A stretch of 41,978 bases of DNA from Ruminiclostridium sp. (GCA_017395555.1 JAFPUE010000003.1:1-41978), one strand, 5' to 3'. Positions 32,883-41,751 are shown, counted from the first letter of the stretch. Notes: generated from the sequence alone by a model not told the origin. Translations and numbers: made by a program.

Positions 32883-34865
32883 ATGAAAATAAAAGCATCC
32901 ATTCTGACACTAATTGCGCTGCTGCTGCTGGCTTCACTTTTACTCTCGGCAACAATAGTCTTTTCGTTCAGTTATAACTATATGCTTGAAGATGCCGAAG
33001 CACAGAGCGTAAGGGTATCCAAGGCGGCGGTCACAGCCGCTCTGACAGCCATAGGCTCAAAAGAAAACCTGTACGCCCTGTATGAAGACGAGGAATTAAG
33101 GGAGCAGCTCCATGAGACATTCCGCTTTATCTGTCAGCAGACTACTCTTAGATATCTGTATCTTTTTACAGTAGGAGAAGACGGGCACAGACACTACATA
33201 GTCTGCGCGGCTGATGCCGACGAGGACGATATGCGATTGCAGACAGAGTTCCCCTTTGGCTCGGTGCGTACTACATCGGTTTATCAGTCTGATATACGAA
33301 TTCTGAACAGGGAGAAGGATGCAGACTATGAGCTGATAAATAATGAGTACGGGTGGGTATGCATGACTATTGTTCCCGTGCTTGACAAAGAAAACAGGAT
33401 AATTGCCCTTATCGGTGCCGACGATCCCATAGAAGATGTCAGATATATAGCAACGCGTAACCTTATAACTCTGACGCTGCTCGGTATCATAGTAGTCTCG
33501 CTCTCTTATGCGATCGCTCTGCTGCTTATAAGAAAGACTGTGACACTGCCTATCATTGCTCTGTCGGAACGAATGAATGTATTTGCCACGGACAGAAAGG
33601 TAAGCATCGGCACCGATAAGCAAAACACATTTTATCCGGATGAGATCGCTGGCATAGAGAACGCGTTCGAGAAGATGACGGTGGATATAGACCTTTATGT
33701 AAATGACATAGAAGCTCTTACAAGAGATCGTGTCTATACCCAGACACAGCTTGATGTGGCAAGAAAGATCCAGAGCGGGATAGTTCCGCGGGAATATGCT
33801 ATGTCGGAAGATCGTTTCGATATATACGGATGTATGTTTGCGGCGAGAACGGTAGGCGGCGATTTCTACGATGTTTTCCGTCTGGACAACGGACAAATAG
33901 GCATTGCAGTCGGAGATATTTCGGACAAGGGTATTTCCGCAGCGCTGTTCATGGCTATGGTAAAAACATCCATCAGGGAAAAGATCAGGGCAGGACGCAC
34001 CCCGGCGGAAACTCTCAATCTCGTGAACCGGGAGCTTTGCGCTTCCAATCCCGGGAATATGTTTGCTTCTGTTTTTGCGCTGACACTCGATCCGGAGACC
34101 GGTATTGTCACCTTTGCGAACGCGGGACATGAAGCGCCGCTTATCCTTGGAAAAGCAACGTCATATCTTAATGTCATGAAAGGGATAGCCATAGGACTGT
34201 TTGAGGATTCGGATATCACCGATGAAAAGCTGGTGCTTTCCGACGGAGAGGGGATACTTCTTTATACGGACGGAATAACCGAGGCCATAGATAAAGATAA
34301 ACAGCAGTTCGGTAAGGACAGGTTAAGAGAAACCGTTCTCGGGAAATACCGGGATAATGCCGATCGTTATGATACACGGGCGCTTGTCTGTGACACTGTC
34401 CGGTCGGTCATGGCGTACACAAACGGAATGGATCAGTTTGATGATATTACCTGTCTCGCAGTCATCTGCAAGGACACCGGAAATGGTACAACTATCCTTC
34501 CCCCTGACGTAAAATCCTTCAGAGTTATAAAAGACATTATCCTGTCACAACTTGGTGAAAGCACCCGTACAAAGAACATTATCCTTGCCTGTGAAGAGGT
34601 CTTCGTAAACATCGCGAGCTACTCAGGGACAGATCGGATCGGTTTCAGCTGTAAACAAAGCAAAAGCACATGGCTGATAACATTCATCGACAACGGTACA
34701 GAGTTTGACCCTGTAAAATCAGAGCGGGAAAAAACGGAATTTGAACAGAGTGATCAAGGAGGAATGGGTATCATATTTGCGCGTAACAACTCAGAAGATA
34801 TGATCTACAACCGGATAGGCGGCAGCAATGTACTGACGATGGTGTTTGACACAGACGGCATTTGA
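32883..34865 (+). CDS. Membrane sensor with SpoIIE-type PP2C phosphatase and RsbW-like kinase domain
   Basis: 660 residues. TM1 ~8-30, an extracellular sensor of ~160 residues, TM2 ~195-216, a HAMP-like linker, then a PP2C/SpoIIE phosphatase ~290-510 (GGDFYD, GDISDKG, NAGHEAPL, LLYTDGITEA, FDDIT). Residues ~525-660 are a GHKL ATPase domain (CEEVFVNIASYSG N box, DNGTEFDP, GGMGI). It thus combines opposing phosphatase and kinase functions on the STAS protein encoded just upstream. AAGGG precedes the start. Directly behind the NRPS genes, it may couple an external signal to the pathway. A terminator follows. Confidence 0.9.
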   Translation: MKIKASILTLIALLLLASLLLSATIVFSFSYNYMLEDAEAQSVRVSKAAVTAALTAIGSKENLYALYEDEELREQLHETFRFICQQTTLRYLYLFTVGEDGHRHYIVCAADADEDDMRLQTEFPFGSVRTTSVYQSDIRILNREKDADYELINNEYGWVCMTIVPVLDKENRIIALIGADDPIEDVRYIATRNLITLTLLGIIVVSLSYAIALLLIRKTVTLPIIALSERMNVFATDRKVSIGTDKQNTFYPDEIAGIENAFEKMTVDIDLYVNDIEALTRDRVYTQTQLDVARKIQSGIVPREYAMSEDRFDIYGCMFAARTVGGDFYDVFRLDNGQIGIAVGDISDKGISAALFMAMVKTSIREKIRAGRTPAETLNLVNRELCASNPGNMFASVFALTLDPETGIVTFANAGHEAPLILGKATSYLNVMKGIAIGLFEDSDITDEKLVLSDGEGILLYTDGITEAIDKDKQQFGKDRLRETVLGKYRDNADRYDTRALVCDTVRSVMAYTNGMDQFDDITCLAVICKDTGNGTTILPPDVKSFRVIKDIILSQLGESTRTKNIILACEEVFVNIASYSGTDRIGFSCKQSKSTWLITFIDNGTEFDPVKSEREKTEFEQSDQGGMGIIFARNNSEDMIYNRIGGSNVLTMVFDTDGI

Positions 34866-34898
34866 TGATATGATACATTGCAGAAATAAAGTAAATCA

Positions 34899-34942
34899 AA
34901 CAGCTCCAAACCGTATTTATTGGTTTGGAGCTGTTGTTTTTT
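34899..34942 (+). terminator. Rho-independent terminator of the NRPS operon
   Basis: AACAGCTCCAAACC and GGTTTGGAGCTGTT form a 14-base stem with a 9-base loop followed by GTTTTTT. This closes the 22001-34865 transcription unit. Confidence 0.9.
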
Positions 34943-34957
34943 ATATCTGTCAAAGCG

Positions 34958-35062
34958 TCATCTCTGCCCGTAGTATCTGACACACAGCATGGTCAGATCG
35001 TCGAACTGTTCGGCATCGCCGGTCAACTCGTCAACGCTTTTTTTCATGGTATCAATCAGCGC
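34958..35062 (-). pseudogene. C-terminal remnant of a second SpoIIE-type phosphatase
   Basis: The minus strand reads IDTMKKSVDELTGDAEQFDD then LTMLCVRYYGQR and stop at 34958: the last motif of PP2C/SpoIIE phosphatases (FDDLTML). No upstream phosphatase sequence remains. Only ~34 residues, in the opposite orientation to the intact phosphatase next door. The rest of 34943-35136 shows nothing else. Confidence 0.6.
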
Positions 35063-35136
35063 ATAACATTCTGAAATCAAAAGCATCGAAGCAGCACAAT
35101 AATGGCAGATATATCCGCAATACAGAGCCAAAATAA

Positions 35137-35165
35137 TTGACTTAACTGTGAAAATGTGTTATAAT
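35137..35165 (+). promoter_or_regulatory. Promoter of the condensation-like acyltransferase gene
   Basis: TTGACT (35137-35142), 17-base spacer, TATAAT (35160-35165), 30 bases before the ATG at 35196. Confidence 0.8.
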
Positions 35166-35195
35166 CATAACATTATAGAATCGGAGAGGTAAAGA

Positions 35196-36464
35196 ATGGA
35201 ATACAGAGTAAACAATCTTATTTATGCCGCGGATAAAGATCTGCACGGCACGATCAGAACAGGAATAGTGCTGACTGAGCCGGTACACGCGGGTGCGCTC
35301 AGGAAAGCCGCCGATCTCGCTATAAAGCGTTATCCGTATTTTTCGGTAAAGCTCGTGAGGAGAGGCGAGGAATATGTGATGATACATAACGACGCGCCGC
35401 TGCCTGTCACGCCGGGCGGACGTGCGATACCGCTCGGTGGTCCGGAAAGCAACGGACATCTTTTCGCGCTGGCTTACGACAACAAACGGCTGTATATCGA
35501 CACTTCACATTTTGTTACCGACGGAAACGGCAAATTCCCGTTTATTAAAACCCTGCTGTACTGTTATCTGAATATTATTCACCCTGACGCGAAGTTTGAA
35601 ACTTCGGATATCGCAATGCCGGAAAGCGGAGTTCCGGACTATGAATCGGACGATTATCCGTTCCCGGAAAAGCCTGTACATACAAAACCGCTCGGTTCGG
35701 ACAGGCGCGCGGAAAATGTATTGATGCTCGACGATCAGCCCAAAGGATACGAAAGCATTGACAAGTGGACCTGCTTCCGCGTCCATGTAAGTCAGAAGGA
35801 TATGATGAAATACGCATCGAGCGTTGACGGCAGCCCCGCCACATTTATCGCGACGATAATGTACCGCGCGATCTCTGACCTGCACCCGGACTCGTCGCTT
35901 CCGATAGTCTGCGGGATGCAGCACCAGTACAGGAAGGCTCTCGGCAAACCGTTCAGTCATCTGTGTCATGTGAATATCGTTCCGATCACCTACACCGATT
36001 CAATGCGCGGAAAAGATACCGAGCTTCTGAACACTATGGCACGCGGAACAATAATTCTCCGTGCCGACAACGCGAATGACCTTCTTTCCGTGAATTCGCA
36101 TATAGAGAACGATCAGAAGATCAAGGAGCTTACGCTTGCGGAAAAGCACGACTATATGAAGAATTTTCTTCTTGACAAAATCGGCATGAACACCTTTGAG
36201 GTGAGCTATACCGGATGCGTTCCGTTCAGCGGGCTTGACAAGTATATCACCGATTTTTTCCCGATACTTGACATGAGTTTAAGCGGCGGAATCTCCATAG
36301 AGATATTCCCTGTCGGCGAGAACTTCAGCATAAACATAATGCAGAGAACCGATGACAGTAAATACGCTTTCAGATTTATAGAGCTGCTTATGGAAAAGGG
36401 AATAAAATGCTTATATGAAACACAGGAGCATTTTGAGATAAATGACTTTGTGCTTCCCGAATAA
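35196..36464 (+). CDS. Stand-alone condensation-superfamily acyltransferase (HxxxDG)
   Basis: 422-residue cytoplasmic protein of the CoA-dependent acyltransferase/condensation fold. The catalytic HxxxDG is seen as SHFVTDGNGK (~107-116). The N-terminal half has PHAGALRKAADLAIKRYPYF-like pairing helices typical of alcohol acyltransferase/PapA-type enzymes, and the C-terminal half has SLSGGISIEIFPVGENFSI. GGAGAGG precedes the ATG. It has its own promoter and terminator but lies directly after the NRPS operon, so acylation of the peptide product or of a precursor is a fair inference. It could instead act on an unrelated lipid or alcohol. Confidence 0.75.
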   Translation: MEYRVNNLIYAADKDLHGTIRTGIVLTEPVHAGALRKAADLAIKRYPYFSVKLVRRGEEYVMIHNDAPLPVTPGGRAIPLGGPESNGHLFALAYDNKRLYIDTSHFVTDGNGKFPFIKTLLYCYLNIIHPDAKFETSDIAMPESGVPDYESDDYPFPEKPVHTKPLGSDRRAENVLMLDDQPKGYESIDKWTCFRVHVSQKDMMKYASSVDGSPATFIATIMYRAISDLHPDSSLPIVCGMQHQYRKALGKPFSHLCHVNIVPITYTDSMRGKDTELLNTMARGTIILRADNANDLLSVNSHIENDQKIKELTLAEKHDYMKNFLLDKIGMNTFEVSYTGCVPFSGLDKYITDFFPILDMSLSGGISIEIFPVGENFSINIMQRTDDSKYAFRFIELLMEKGIKCLYETQEHFEINDFVLPE

Positions 36465-36474
36465 ACGGTGTTTT

Positions 36475-36510
36475 AAAACCGGCCGGATATGATTGAACCG
36501 GCCGGTTTTT
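36475..36510. terminator. Bidirectional terminator
   Basis: AAAACCGGCCGG and CCGGCCGGTTTT, a perfect 12-base stem flanked by A and T runs, lies between the converging acyltransferase and GNAT genes. Confidence 0.9.
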
Positions 36511-36572
36511 CATTATCTTTTTGTAAGGTCAGGAGCTTTATCCGCTTTTCCGAAATCGAGGAAAGCTGCGCG

Positions 36573-37112
36573 TCATCTGAACCATTTGTCTGCAACAGTC
36601 GGTGTGTCATATCCCCAGTCTTCCGGCACCGCGGCGGCTGTAAGAATAAATCCGTTTTTCTCCAGCACACGCGCGGAGGCTTTATTCTCTATCATTGTGC
36701 TTGCGGTAATTATTTCCGTATCGGTTTTTGTGTAGAGATAATCCACCATGAGCTTTACTGTCCCGGAAGCTATTCCTTTGCCCCAATAGGGCTGATCCAG
36801 CCTGTAACCGATACAGGTCTTCCGGATATCTTCCTTATACCCGTAAAACTCGGCAAGCCCGCATAAGCAGCCGATATCCTTCGGATATATGCCGAGAATG
36901 AGCGATTCCTTTGAATTGAACAGTTCTCTGTACATTTCGCTTATAACGAAATGAATATCATCGTATTTTTTCTCGAACAGAAAAGTCGGCAGGTACCGAT
37001 AAACGGTATCTTTCCGTGTCATTGTCATCAAAGCGTCCGCGTCGCTGTCATTTACCTGTTTTATAACGATACGGTCATCTTCAAGATGCGGTATTTCATC
37101 AAAGAGTTTCAT
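36573..37112 (-). CDS. GNAT acetyltransferase, RimJ/RimL type
   Basis: 179 residues from ATG 37112, chosen because GGGAG precedes it. RimJ/RimL-like features are RIVIKQVNDSDADALMTM at the N-terminus, IGYRLDQPYWGKGIASGTVK (acetyl-CoA loop), and ASARVLEKNGF. A C-terminal copy of the same family survives as a fragment at 9474-9653, so the genome has carried at least two paralogues. Substrate unknown; family members acetylate protein N-termini or small molecules. Confidence 0.88.
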   Translation of the reverse strand: MKLFDEIPHLEDDRIVIKQVNDSDADALMTMTRKDTVYRYLPTFLFEKKYDDIHFVISEMYRELFNSKESLILGIYPKDIGCLCGLAEFYGYKEDIRKTCIGYRLDQPYWGKGIASGTVKLMVDYLYTKTDTEIITASTMIENKASARVLEKNGFILTAAAVPEDWGYDTPTVADKWFR

Positions 37113-37317
37113 TTGATATCTCCCGATAGTATTAGTATTTATCACACAGCGTGCTGTGGCTTTTTATTTCCTGACGATATGCGATCGAAAGCAAAGTTCC
37201 GGTCATGTGCCTGCGGAAACATCACTATCCTTGTCATTGCCGAAGAAGATGTTGTTTTCGGGCATGTTTTTTATACGATACCTGCTGCCGTATTTTGCCG
37301 GTATGGGAGATTTGCAA

Positions 37318-38097
37318 TTATTCAAAATACAGGAATTCCGCCCACGGATACTGGCTCATGAACTCGCACTCATAGGCATTGACAGCGCCCGCGTCAAGCT
37401 CCTTGAACCGGTAATAGTCGCAGTCGAGAACATCGGGATTTACCGCGAGCGCATTGTAGCTGTGTACTACCGCCTCTTCCGCTCCGACGGCTTTGAGGCT
37501 TTTATTCATCGCGAAAATGTAAGTCTGCAAAAGATTCTGGAGCTTGTTGTCATACGCTTCGTCCTCAAATATCGCCGCGAACAGCTCGCGCTTGGTGCAG
37601 GAGTTCCCGTGACGGGAGACGAGATACGCGAACACTTCCTTTGCCTTGCTGCGCTCGAAGCGGACATGATCGCCGTTCGGGGTGAAAACGTCGAAATTCC
37701 CGAAGCACCGCACACGCAGCAGCACATTTGTTTTCGGGACGATCGGGAAGCGAAGATCGGACAGCTCCCGCTCGACATCCTCTTTGGTGACCGGCTTCAT
37801 AATGTAGCCGCTCGCCTTCATATCCATAGCGTCGCCCTTATATTCGGAGAAGCCCGTAACAAAGATTATGTTCATTTTCGGATTTACGGTTTTCAGCTCC
37901 TTCGCGAGTTCCACGCCGTTCATACCGCGCATATGTATGTCAAGAAACGCCACATCACAGCCGGCTTTCTTCACTTCTTCGAGCAGATCGGTCTGTTTCC
38001 TGTATGCCTTTACTTCGGCATCGGGCTTTGCTTCCTTAACTGCCTGCTCCAGCATTTTAAGAGCAAGCGGTTCATCGTCAAGACACAGTATCTTCAT
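37318..38097 (-). CDS. Response regulator with receiver and SARP/OmpR-like winged-helix output domain
   Basis: 259 residues. Receiver domain ~1-120: acidic pocket CLDDEP, phospho-acceptor Asp53 in FLDIHM, and Lys in IMKPV. The output domain (~128-230) has VRCFGNFDVFTPNGDHVRFE and KAKEVFAYLVSRHG, as in SARP/BTAD-type transcription activators common in Ruminococcaceae two-component systems. It overlaps the histidine kinase gene by 20 bases. Target genes unknown; the secreted protein gene directly upstream on the same strand is one candidate. Confidence 0.9.
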   Translation of the reverse strand: MKILCLDDEPLALKMLEQAVKEAKPDAEVKAYRKQTDLLEEVKKAGCDVAFLDIHMRGMNGVELAKELKTVNPKMNIIFVTGFSEYKGDAMDMKASGYIMKPVTKEDVERELSDLRFPIVPKTNVLLRVRCFGNFDVFTPNGDHVRFERSKAKEVFAYLVSRHGNSCTKRELFAAIFEDEAYDNKLQNLLQTYIFAMNKSLKAVGAEEAVVHSYNALAVNPDVLDCDYYRFKELDAGAVNAYECEFMSQYPWAEFLYFE

Positions 38098-39727
38098 TGG
38101 TTTCCTCCTTTTTGGGTATTGTTACCGTCACCGTCGTTCCGACACCTACTTCGCTGGTGATCGTTATGTCGGCACCGCACATATCTTTAAGTCGTTTTTT
38201 TGTGTTTTCCATTCCGACGTGTGAGCGCCCGTCATCTTTCTTTTCCGCAGTCGTGTCATATCCAACACCGTCGTCGGATATGATGACTTCATAAGCGCCG
38301 TCGGTCTCTTTCGTAGCTATCGTGACCGTGCCGCCGTCATCTTTCATTCCTACACCGTGTTTTACTGCATTTTCCACAAGCGGCTGTATCGACAGCAGAG
38401 GTACTTCAAAATCCGTTGCCTGTATATCGTATTCAATATTGAGCAGATCGTCGAAACGCAGCTTCTCGATATACAGATAATTTTGCAGATGTTCAAGTTC
38501 CTTCTTAAACGGCACGGGCGTTGTTTGTTTCAGCGAATCCATATTTCCGCGCAGATATTTTGCGAATGTTATCGTAGCCTGTTTCGCGGTTTTGGGATCT
38601 ATATCGCACATCATGGCGATAGATGTCAGTGCGTTGTACATGAAGTGCGGGCGTATCTGCGAGGTCATCACTGCGACTTTCGCCTCGTACAGCTCCCTCT
38701 CGGTCCTTTCCTTCGCAACGGCTATGCGGATATTCTCGTTGTTGTAGTGCTCGATCTCAAGCGAGAGATCGGCAATTGTATCCGCGAGATAGCCGAGCTC
38801 GTTGTTTGCCTTTATATCATACATTTTATTGACGATGCCCGGTGTGTTATTGTCCGCGGCATAACCGCGCAGCGCGTCCTGTATCCTTGCCGCCGGTCTG
38901 ATCGCTCTGTAATAAAGGTGCAGCATGATCATCACCATCATCACTGTCATGCCTATATTGATTATCACGATCGTGTTGATTATCGTATTTATGACCGACT
39001 GCCGCAGATCGTCCCAGTCATAAGCTAAGCCGACAACGGAATATAAACTGTCGTTTATCATTACCGGAAAGTAGCATATATAGAGATTTCCTTCAATCGG
39101 GAAGCTGCTTGTCCTTTCAAAGACCATTTCTTTGGACCCGCTTTCAAAAAGATCACGGAGGACGGTATGCTGTGAAAGGTCAATATCAAAATACTTTCCT
39201 TTATCGCTTTCGGAGTTTTTAAGCTTGAAATCTATAAGGACACGAATTCGTTCTTTATTCGCCGCACTAATATAAAAAAGATTTTCAAAGCTCCCGCTCA
39301 TGGTTGTGGACTCAAATTTATCCTTTGCGCCCCAAAGCAGTTCCTGGATTATCATATTCCTGATACTTTCGGGGATTTCGTCAAACTGACCTGTTCCGAA
39401 CAGATCCTGATCCGTAAGATACGGCAATACGGCTTCTACCTCATCATCCGTGAGCTTTCCTCTGTCATCGATCGGAAACATTTCCATATCGTCAAAGATC
39501 TGTTTACGGTCAGAATCGTCTTTGTATATTGCGTTGTTCTTCAAAGGGATATAGATCTCGGAACCGTTCATCATATCCGCAATTTGCTTTTCCTGCGCTT
39601 TAAGATAGCTGTTGACCGAGCTTATATATATAGTCTGCGCAACGGCACAGAGCATGAGCAGAAAAACAGGGATCGTTATCAACGCTATCTGCAGCAGCAG
39701 CTTCCGCCTGCGTTTTACTGTCTTCAA
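38078..39727 (-). CDS. LytS/YesM-type sensor histidine kinase
   Basis: 549 residues from TTG 39727; GGGGTGAT is correctly placed upstream, while the longer frame from 39754 would begin at the transcription start itself. TM1 ~10-35, an extracellular sensor domain of ~205 residues, TM2 ~245-272, and a HAMP-like linker. The His_kinase domain has SQIRPHFMYNALTSI (phospho-acceptor His at ~361). The ATPase has QPLVENAVKHG, DDGVGYD, and GMENTKKRL. Partner of the overlapping response regulator; signal unknown. Confidence 0.9.
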   Translation of the reverse strand: MKTVKRRRKLLLQIALITIPVFLLMLCAVAQTIYISSVNSYLKAQEKQIADMMNGSEIYIPLKNNAIYKDDSDRKQIFDDMEMFPIDDRGKLTDDEVEAVLPYLTDQDLFGTGQFDEIPESIRNMIIQELLWGAKDKFESTTMSGSFENLFYISAANKERIRVLIDFKLKNSESDKGKYFDIDLSQHTVLRDLFESGSKEMVFERTSSFPIEGNLYICYFPVMINDSLYSVVGLAYDWDDLRQSVINTIINTIVIINIGMTVMMVMIMLHLYYRAIRPAARIQDALRGYAADNNTPGIVNKMYDIKANNELGYLADTIADLSLEIEHYNNENIRIAVAKERTERELYEAKVAVMTSQIRPHFMYNALTSIAMMCDIDPKTAKQATITFAKYLRGNMDSLKQTTPVPFKKELEHLQNYLYIEKLRFDDLLNIEYDIQATDFEVPLLSIQPLVENAVKHGVGMKDDGGTVTIATKETDGAYEVIISDDGVGYDTTAEKKDDGRSHVGMENTKKRLKDMCGADITITSEVGVGTTVTVTIPKKEETNEDTVS

Positions 39728-39756
39728 ATCATCACCCCGCTTGTTTATCCTCAATA

Positions 39757-39785
39757 ATTATATCACAATTCCCGTTCTCCGTCAA
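39757..39785 (-). promoter_or_regulatory. Promoter of the two-component operon
   Basis: Minus strand TTGACG (39785-39780), 17-base spacer, TATAAT (39762-39757). The predicted transcription start is ~39750, about 20-25 bases before the TTG start codon. Confidence 0.8.
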
Positions 39786-39800
39786 CCGTGAATTGAATAT

Positions 39801-39828
39801 CCTCCGGACGACTGCTGCCGCCCGGAGG
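39801..39828 (-). terminator. Hairpin after the secreted-protein gene
   Basis: CCTCCGG and CCGGAGG arms with a GC-rich loop. The best T run is on the plus strand, so termination of the minus-strand gene ending at 39868 may be imperfect. Confidence 0.5.
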
Positions 39829-39867
39829 AGTTTTTATGATGTTGGTTATGTTATTATCCGGATGTTA

Positions 39868-41751
39868 TTACTTGGTCTTCGGACCCGGGATAGCAGACAC
39901 ATCAAGGGACTTCGGACCGCGGATAACGGCACCGTCATCGAGGATTATAGGAGTCTTGATGTTGTCTGCATCTGTTGCCTTGTGAGCGCCGATGAAGATG
40001 AAGTCGTTGCCGTAGCTCTTAATGTCATAAGGATCGGTGTACGAAGCGTGCTGAACTCTTTTGTAGGTCGTTACGGTAAGATCAACAACCTTGCACTCGG
40101 GGTCGTAAATGTCGATTACCTTGATAGTCTGTGTGTAATCATCTACCGTTCCAGTGAAGAAACCGCTTTCTTCTTCGTTCTTTTTCATGGAACCGGTGAG
40201 TTTTGCGTCAATTACGAGATAGCAGTGTTTACCATTGGTGGTTCCGGTTATCGTCTGATTGTTCTTGTCGAGGAATTCCTTTATGGACATACCGCTCTGA
40301 CGAACATAGTCAACGAACTCTCCCATTTCCTTTTCATTGAAGTACTGGTTCTTGTTCTGTGCTCTGAAAGAGTCGCTGTTGGGAACCTTTACGTTCTTGA
40401 CATTGAAATCAAGGACTATAGCTTCCTTCTGTGTGCCGTGGTTGATGTATCTGTTGCCTTCCTTCTCTTTGTCGGAAAAGCTCTGGAAGCCTGCTATACA
40501 GCCGATTATTCTGTCTAAAGTTTCCTGCTGCTTATCTGACTGGAACGACTGTGCTTCAGCCTTTGTGCACTTCTTGTATAACTCGTATATTTCGGGGTTC
40601 GCCTTGAGAGACTCAACCTGCTCGGGAGTAAGACCGCCAAGGTTATTGAAAGCGTCCTGGCACTGGAGAAGAAGTGTGTTTGCGTACATATACTGTTCTG
40701 TAAGTACCTGTGCGGACTCCATAGCGTCTGCGTGAGCCTCACCCGCGAACACATATTTTCTTTCCGCAATACCCATAAGTGTTCCGTAAAGATCGATGTC
40801 GAGCGCAGTCTTGCTGTCGTTGCCGATAGTTGTGCTGATCTGATCTGCCCACTGTCTTACGTTTGAAAGGTAGTTTGTGCCGTCCTGACCGTTGTTGACA
40901 TTTGCGAGAAGAACGAGCTTTTCCTCGGGAGTTGTGTTGGTATTGGACATAATGCCCTTTACAACGCTGGAAAGATCCTTAAGATTCGAGCTCATGTTTC
41001 TGAACATCTGACCGAGAGAAGCCTTTTCGCCCTCTTCCTTGGATACATTTTCGATATACTTTGTGTATCTGTTGATGTCGTCATTGATGTTGCTGATCCT
41101 ATTCTTGAGGTCTTCGTACTGCTTCCTGTTGTCTTCCGCAAGTCTGTTTATCGCTGCGACTGCGGGATCCTCACCTTCAAACTCGCCGCCGACGAGAGCC
41201 TTGAGAGGCTCGGAGAAGAACTTTCCGCCCGGGATAGCGTCGCCGAGAGTGTCAATGCCAGCTGTTACGAATCCGCCAATGACCTTCGTTATCATTGCCT
41301 TTGCTTCGTCGGACAGGAACCCTTCTTCCTCTACCTGTTCAGGGTGTTCGTAAATGTCGCTGCCGGGTGTGTATGTCTTTTTCTCTGTGGGAGCATTTGT
41401 CGTTGCGGGAGCTTTGGTCTCTGCGGGTGCAGCTTCCTCTGCGGGAGTTTCTGCTGCGGGAGCTTTGGTCTCTGCGGGTGCAGCTTCCTCTGCGGGAGTT
41501 TCTGCTGCGGGAGCAACGTACCACGGGTTGCTGCGCAGTACATCTTCGTAAAGAGCAGCTATATCTTCGGGATCGCCCGTTACCTGATCTTCTGCGGGAG
41601 CTTCGGCTACTGTCTCGGAGAGTGCGTCTAACTGGGAAAGTCTGATCAGTGTGTCGTCTGCGCTTGAAGGTATCGTGATAGTGGAAATTGCTGTGATTGC
41701 TGTGAGTGTTGCTGCGATGATCTTGGTTCTGATGTTCTTTGTGTTTTTCAT
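39868..41751 (-). CDS. Large secreted protein of unknown function with helical and beta-rich parts
   Basis: 627 residues from ATG 41751 (AAGGAGGG upstream), beginning with a signal peptide (KIIAATLTAITAISTITIPS SA). A second in-frame start at 41832 also has a strong AAGGAGG and would add 27 Thr/Asn-rich residues. Residues ~65-130 contain two 17-residue Ala/Glu/Pro/Thr repeats. A Gly-rich amphipathic segment follows (AMITKVIGGFVTAGIDTLG), then ~250 residues of long helices with coiled-coil character (EDNRKQYEDLKNRISNINDD). The C-terminal ~170 residues look beta-rich. The layout recalls helical pore-forming toxins, but I recognise no family and see no sorting signal. Confidence 0.75.
   Translation of the reverse strand: MKNTKNIRTKIIAATLTAITAISTITIPSSADDTLIRLSQLDALSETVAEAPAEDQVTGDPEDIAALYEDVLRSNPWYVAPAAETPAEEAAPAETKAPAAETPAEEAAPAETKAPATTNAPTEKKTYTPGSDIYEHPEQVEEEGFLSDEAKAMITKVIGGFVTAGIDTLGDAIPGGKFFSEPLKALVGGEFEGEDPAVAAINRLAEDNRKQYEDLKNRISNINDDINRYTKYIENVSKEEGEKASLGQMFRNMSSNLKDLSSVVKGIMSNTNTTPEEKLVLLANVNNGQDGTNYLSNVRQWADQISTTIGNDSKTALDIDLYGTLMGIAERKYVFAGEAHADAMESAQVLTEQYMYANTLLLQCQDAFNNLGGLTPEQVESLKANPEIYELYKKCTKAEAQSFQSDKQQETLDRIIGCIAGFQSFSDKEKEGNRYINHGTQKEAIVLDFNVKNVKVPNSDSFRAQNKNQYFNEKEMGEFVDYVRQSGMSIKEFLDKNNQTITGTTNGKHCYLVIDAKLTGSMKKNEEESGFFTGTVDDYTQTIKVIDIYDPECKVVDLTVTTYKRVQHASYTDPYDIKSYGNDFIFIGAHKATDADNIKTPIILDDGAVIRGPKSLDVSAIPGPKTK
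41405..41513 (-). repeat. Two in-frame 51-base tandem repeats
   Basis: Period 51 bases (copies start at 41411 and 41462), essentially identical, encoding 17 residues rich in Ala, Glu, Pro and Thr within the secreted protein. Copy number may vary between strains by slippage. Confidence 0.85.

Noticed and set aside
33096-34130. 344-codon minus-strand open frame
   Set aside because: Antisense to the SpoIIE phosphatase; no domain recognised.
22001-36464. Sfp-type phosphopantetheinyl transferase for the NRPS
   Set aside because: None of the genes here shows the PPTase signature; the enzyme must be encoded elsewhere.
37203-37310. Protein-like minus-strand frame (KNMPENNIFFGNDKDSD) just after the response regulator
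   Set aside because: Its frame differs from the regulator's by one base and no start with a ribosome binding site is seen; the regulator already ends as its family usually does. Too little to call a gene.
37156-38160. 334-codon plus-strand open frame
   Set aside because: Antisense to the response regulator, which has a full receiver and output domain; no ribosome binding site.
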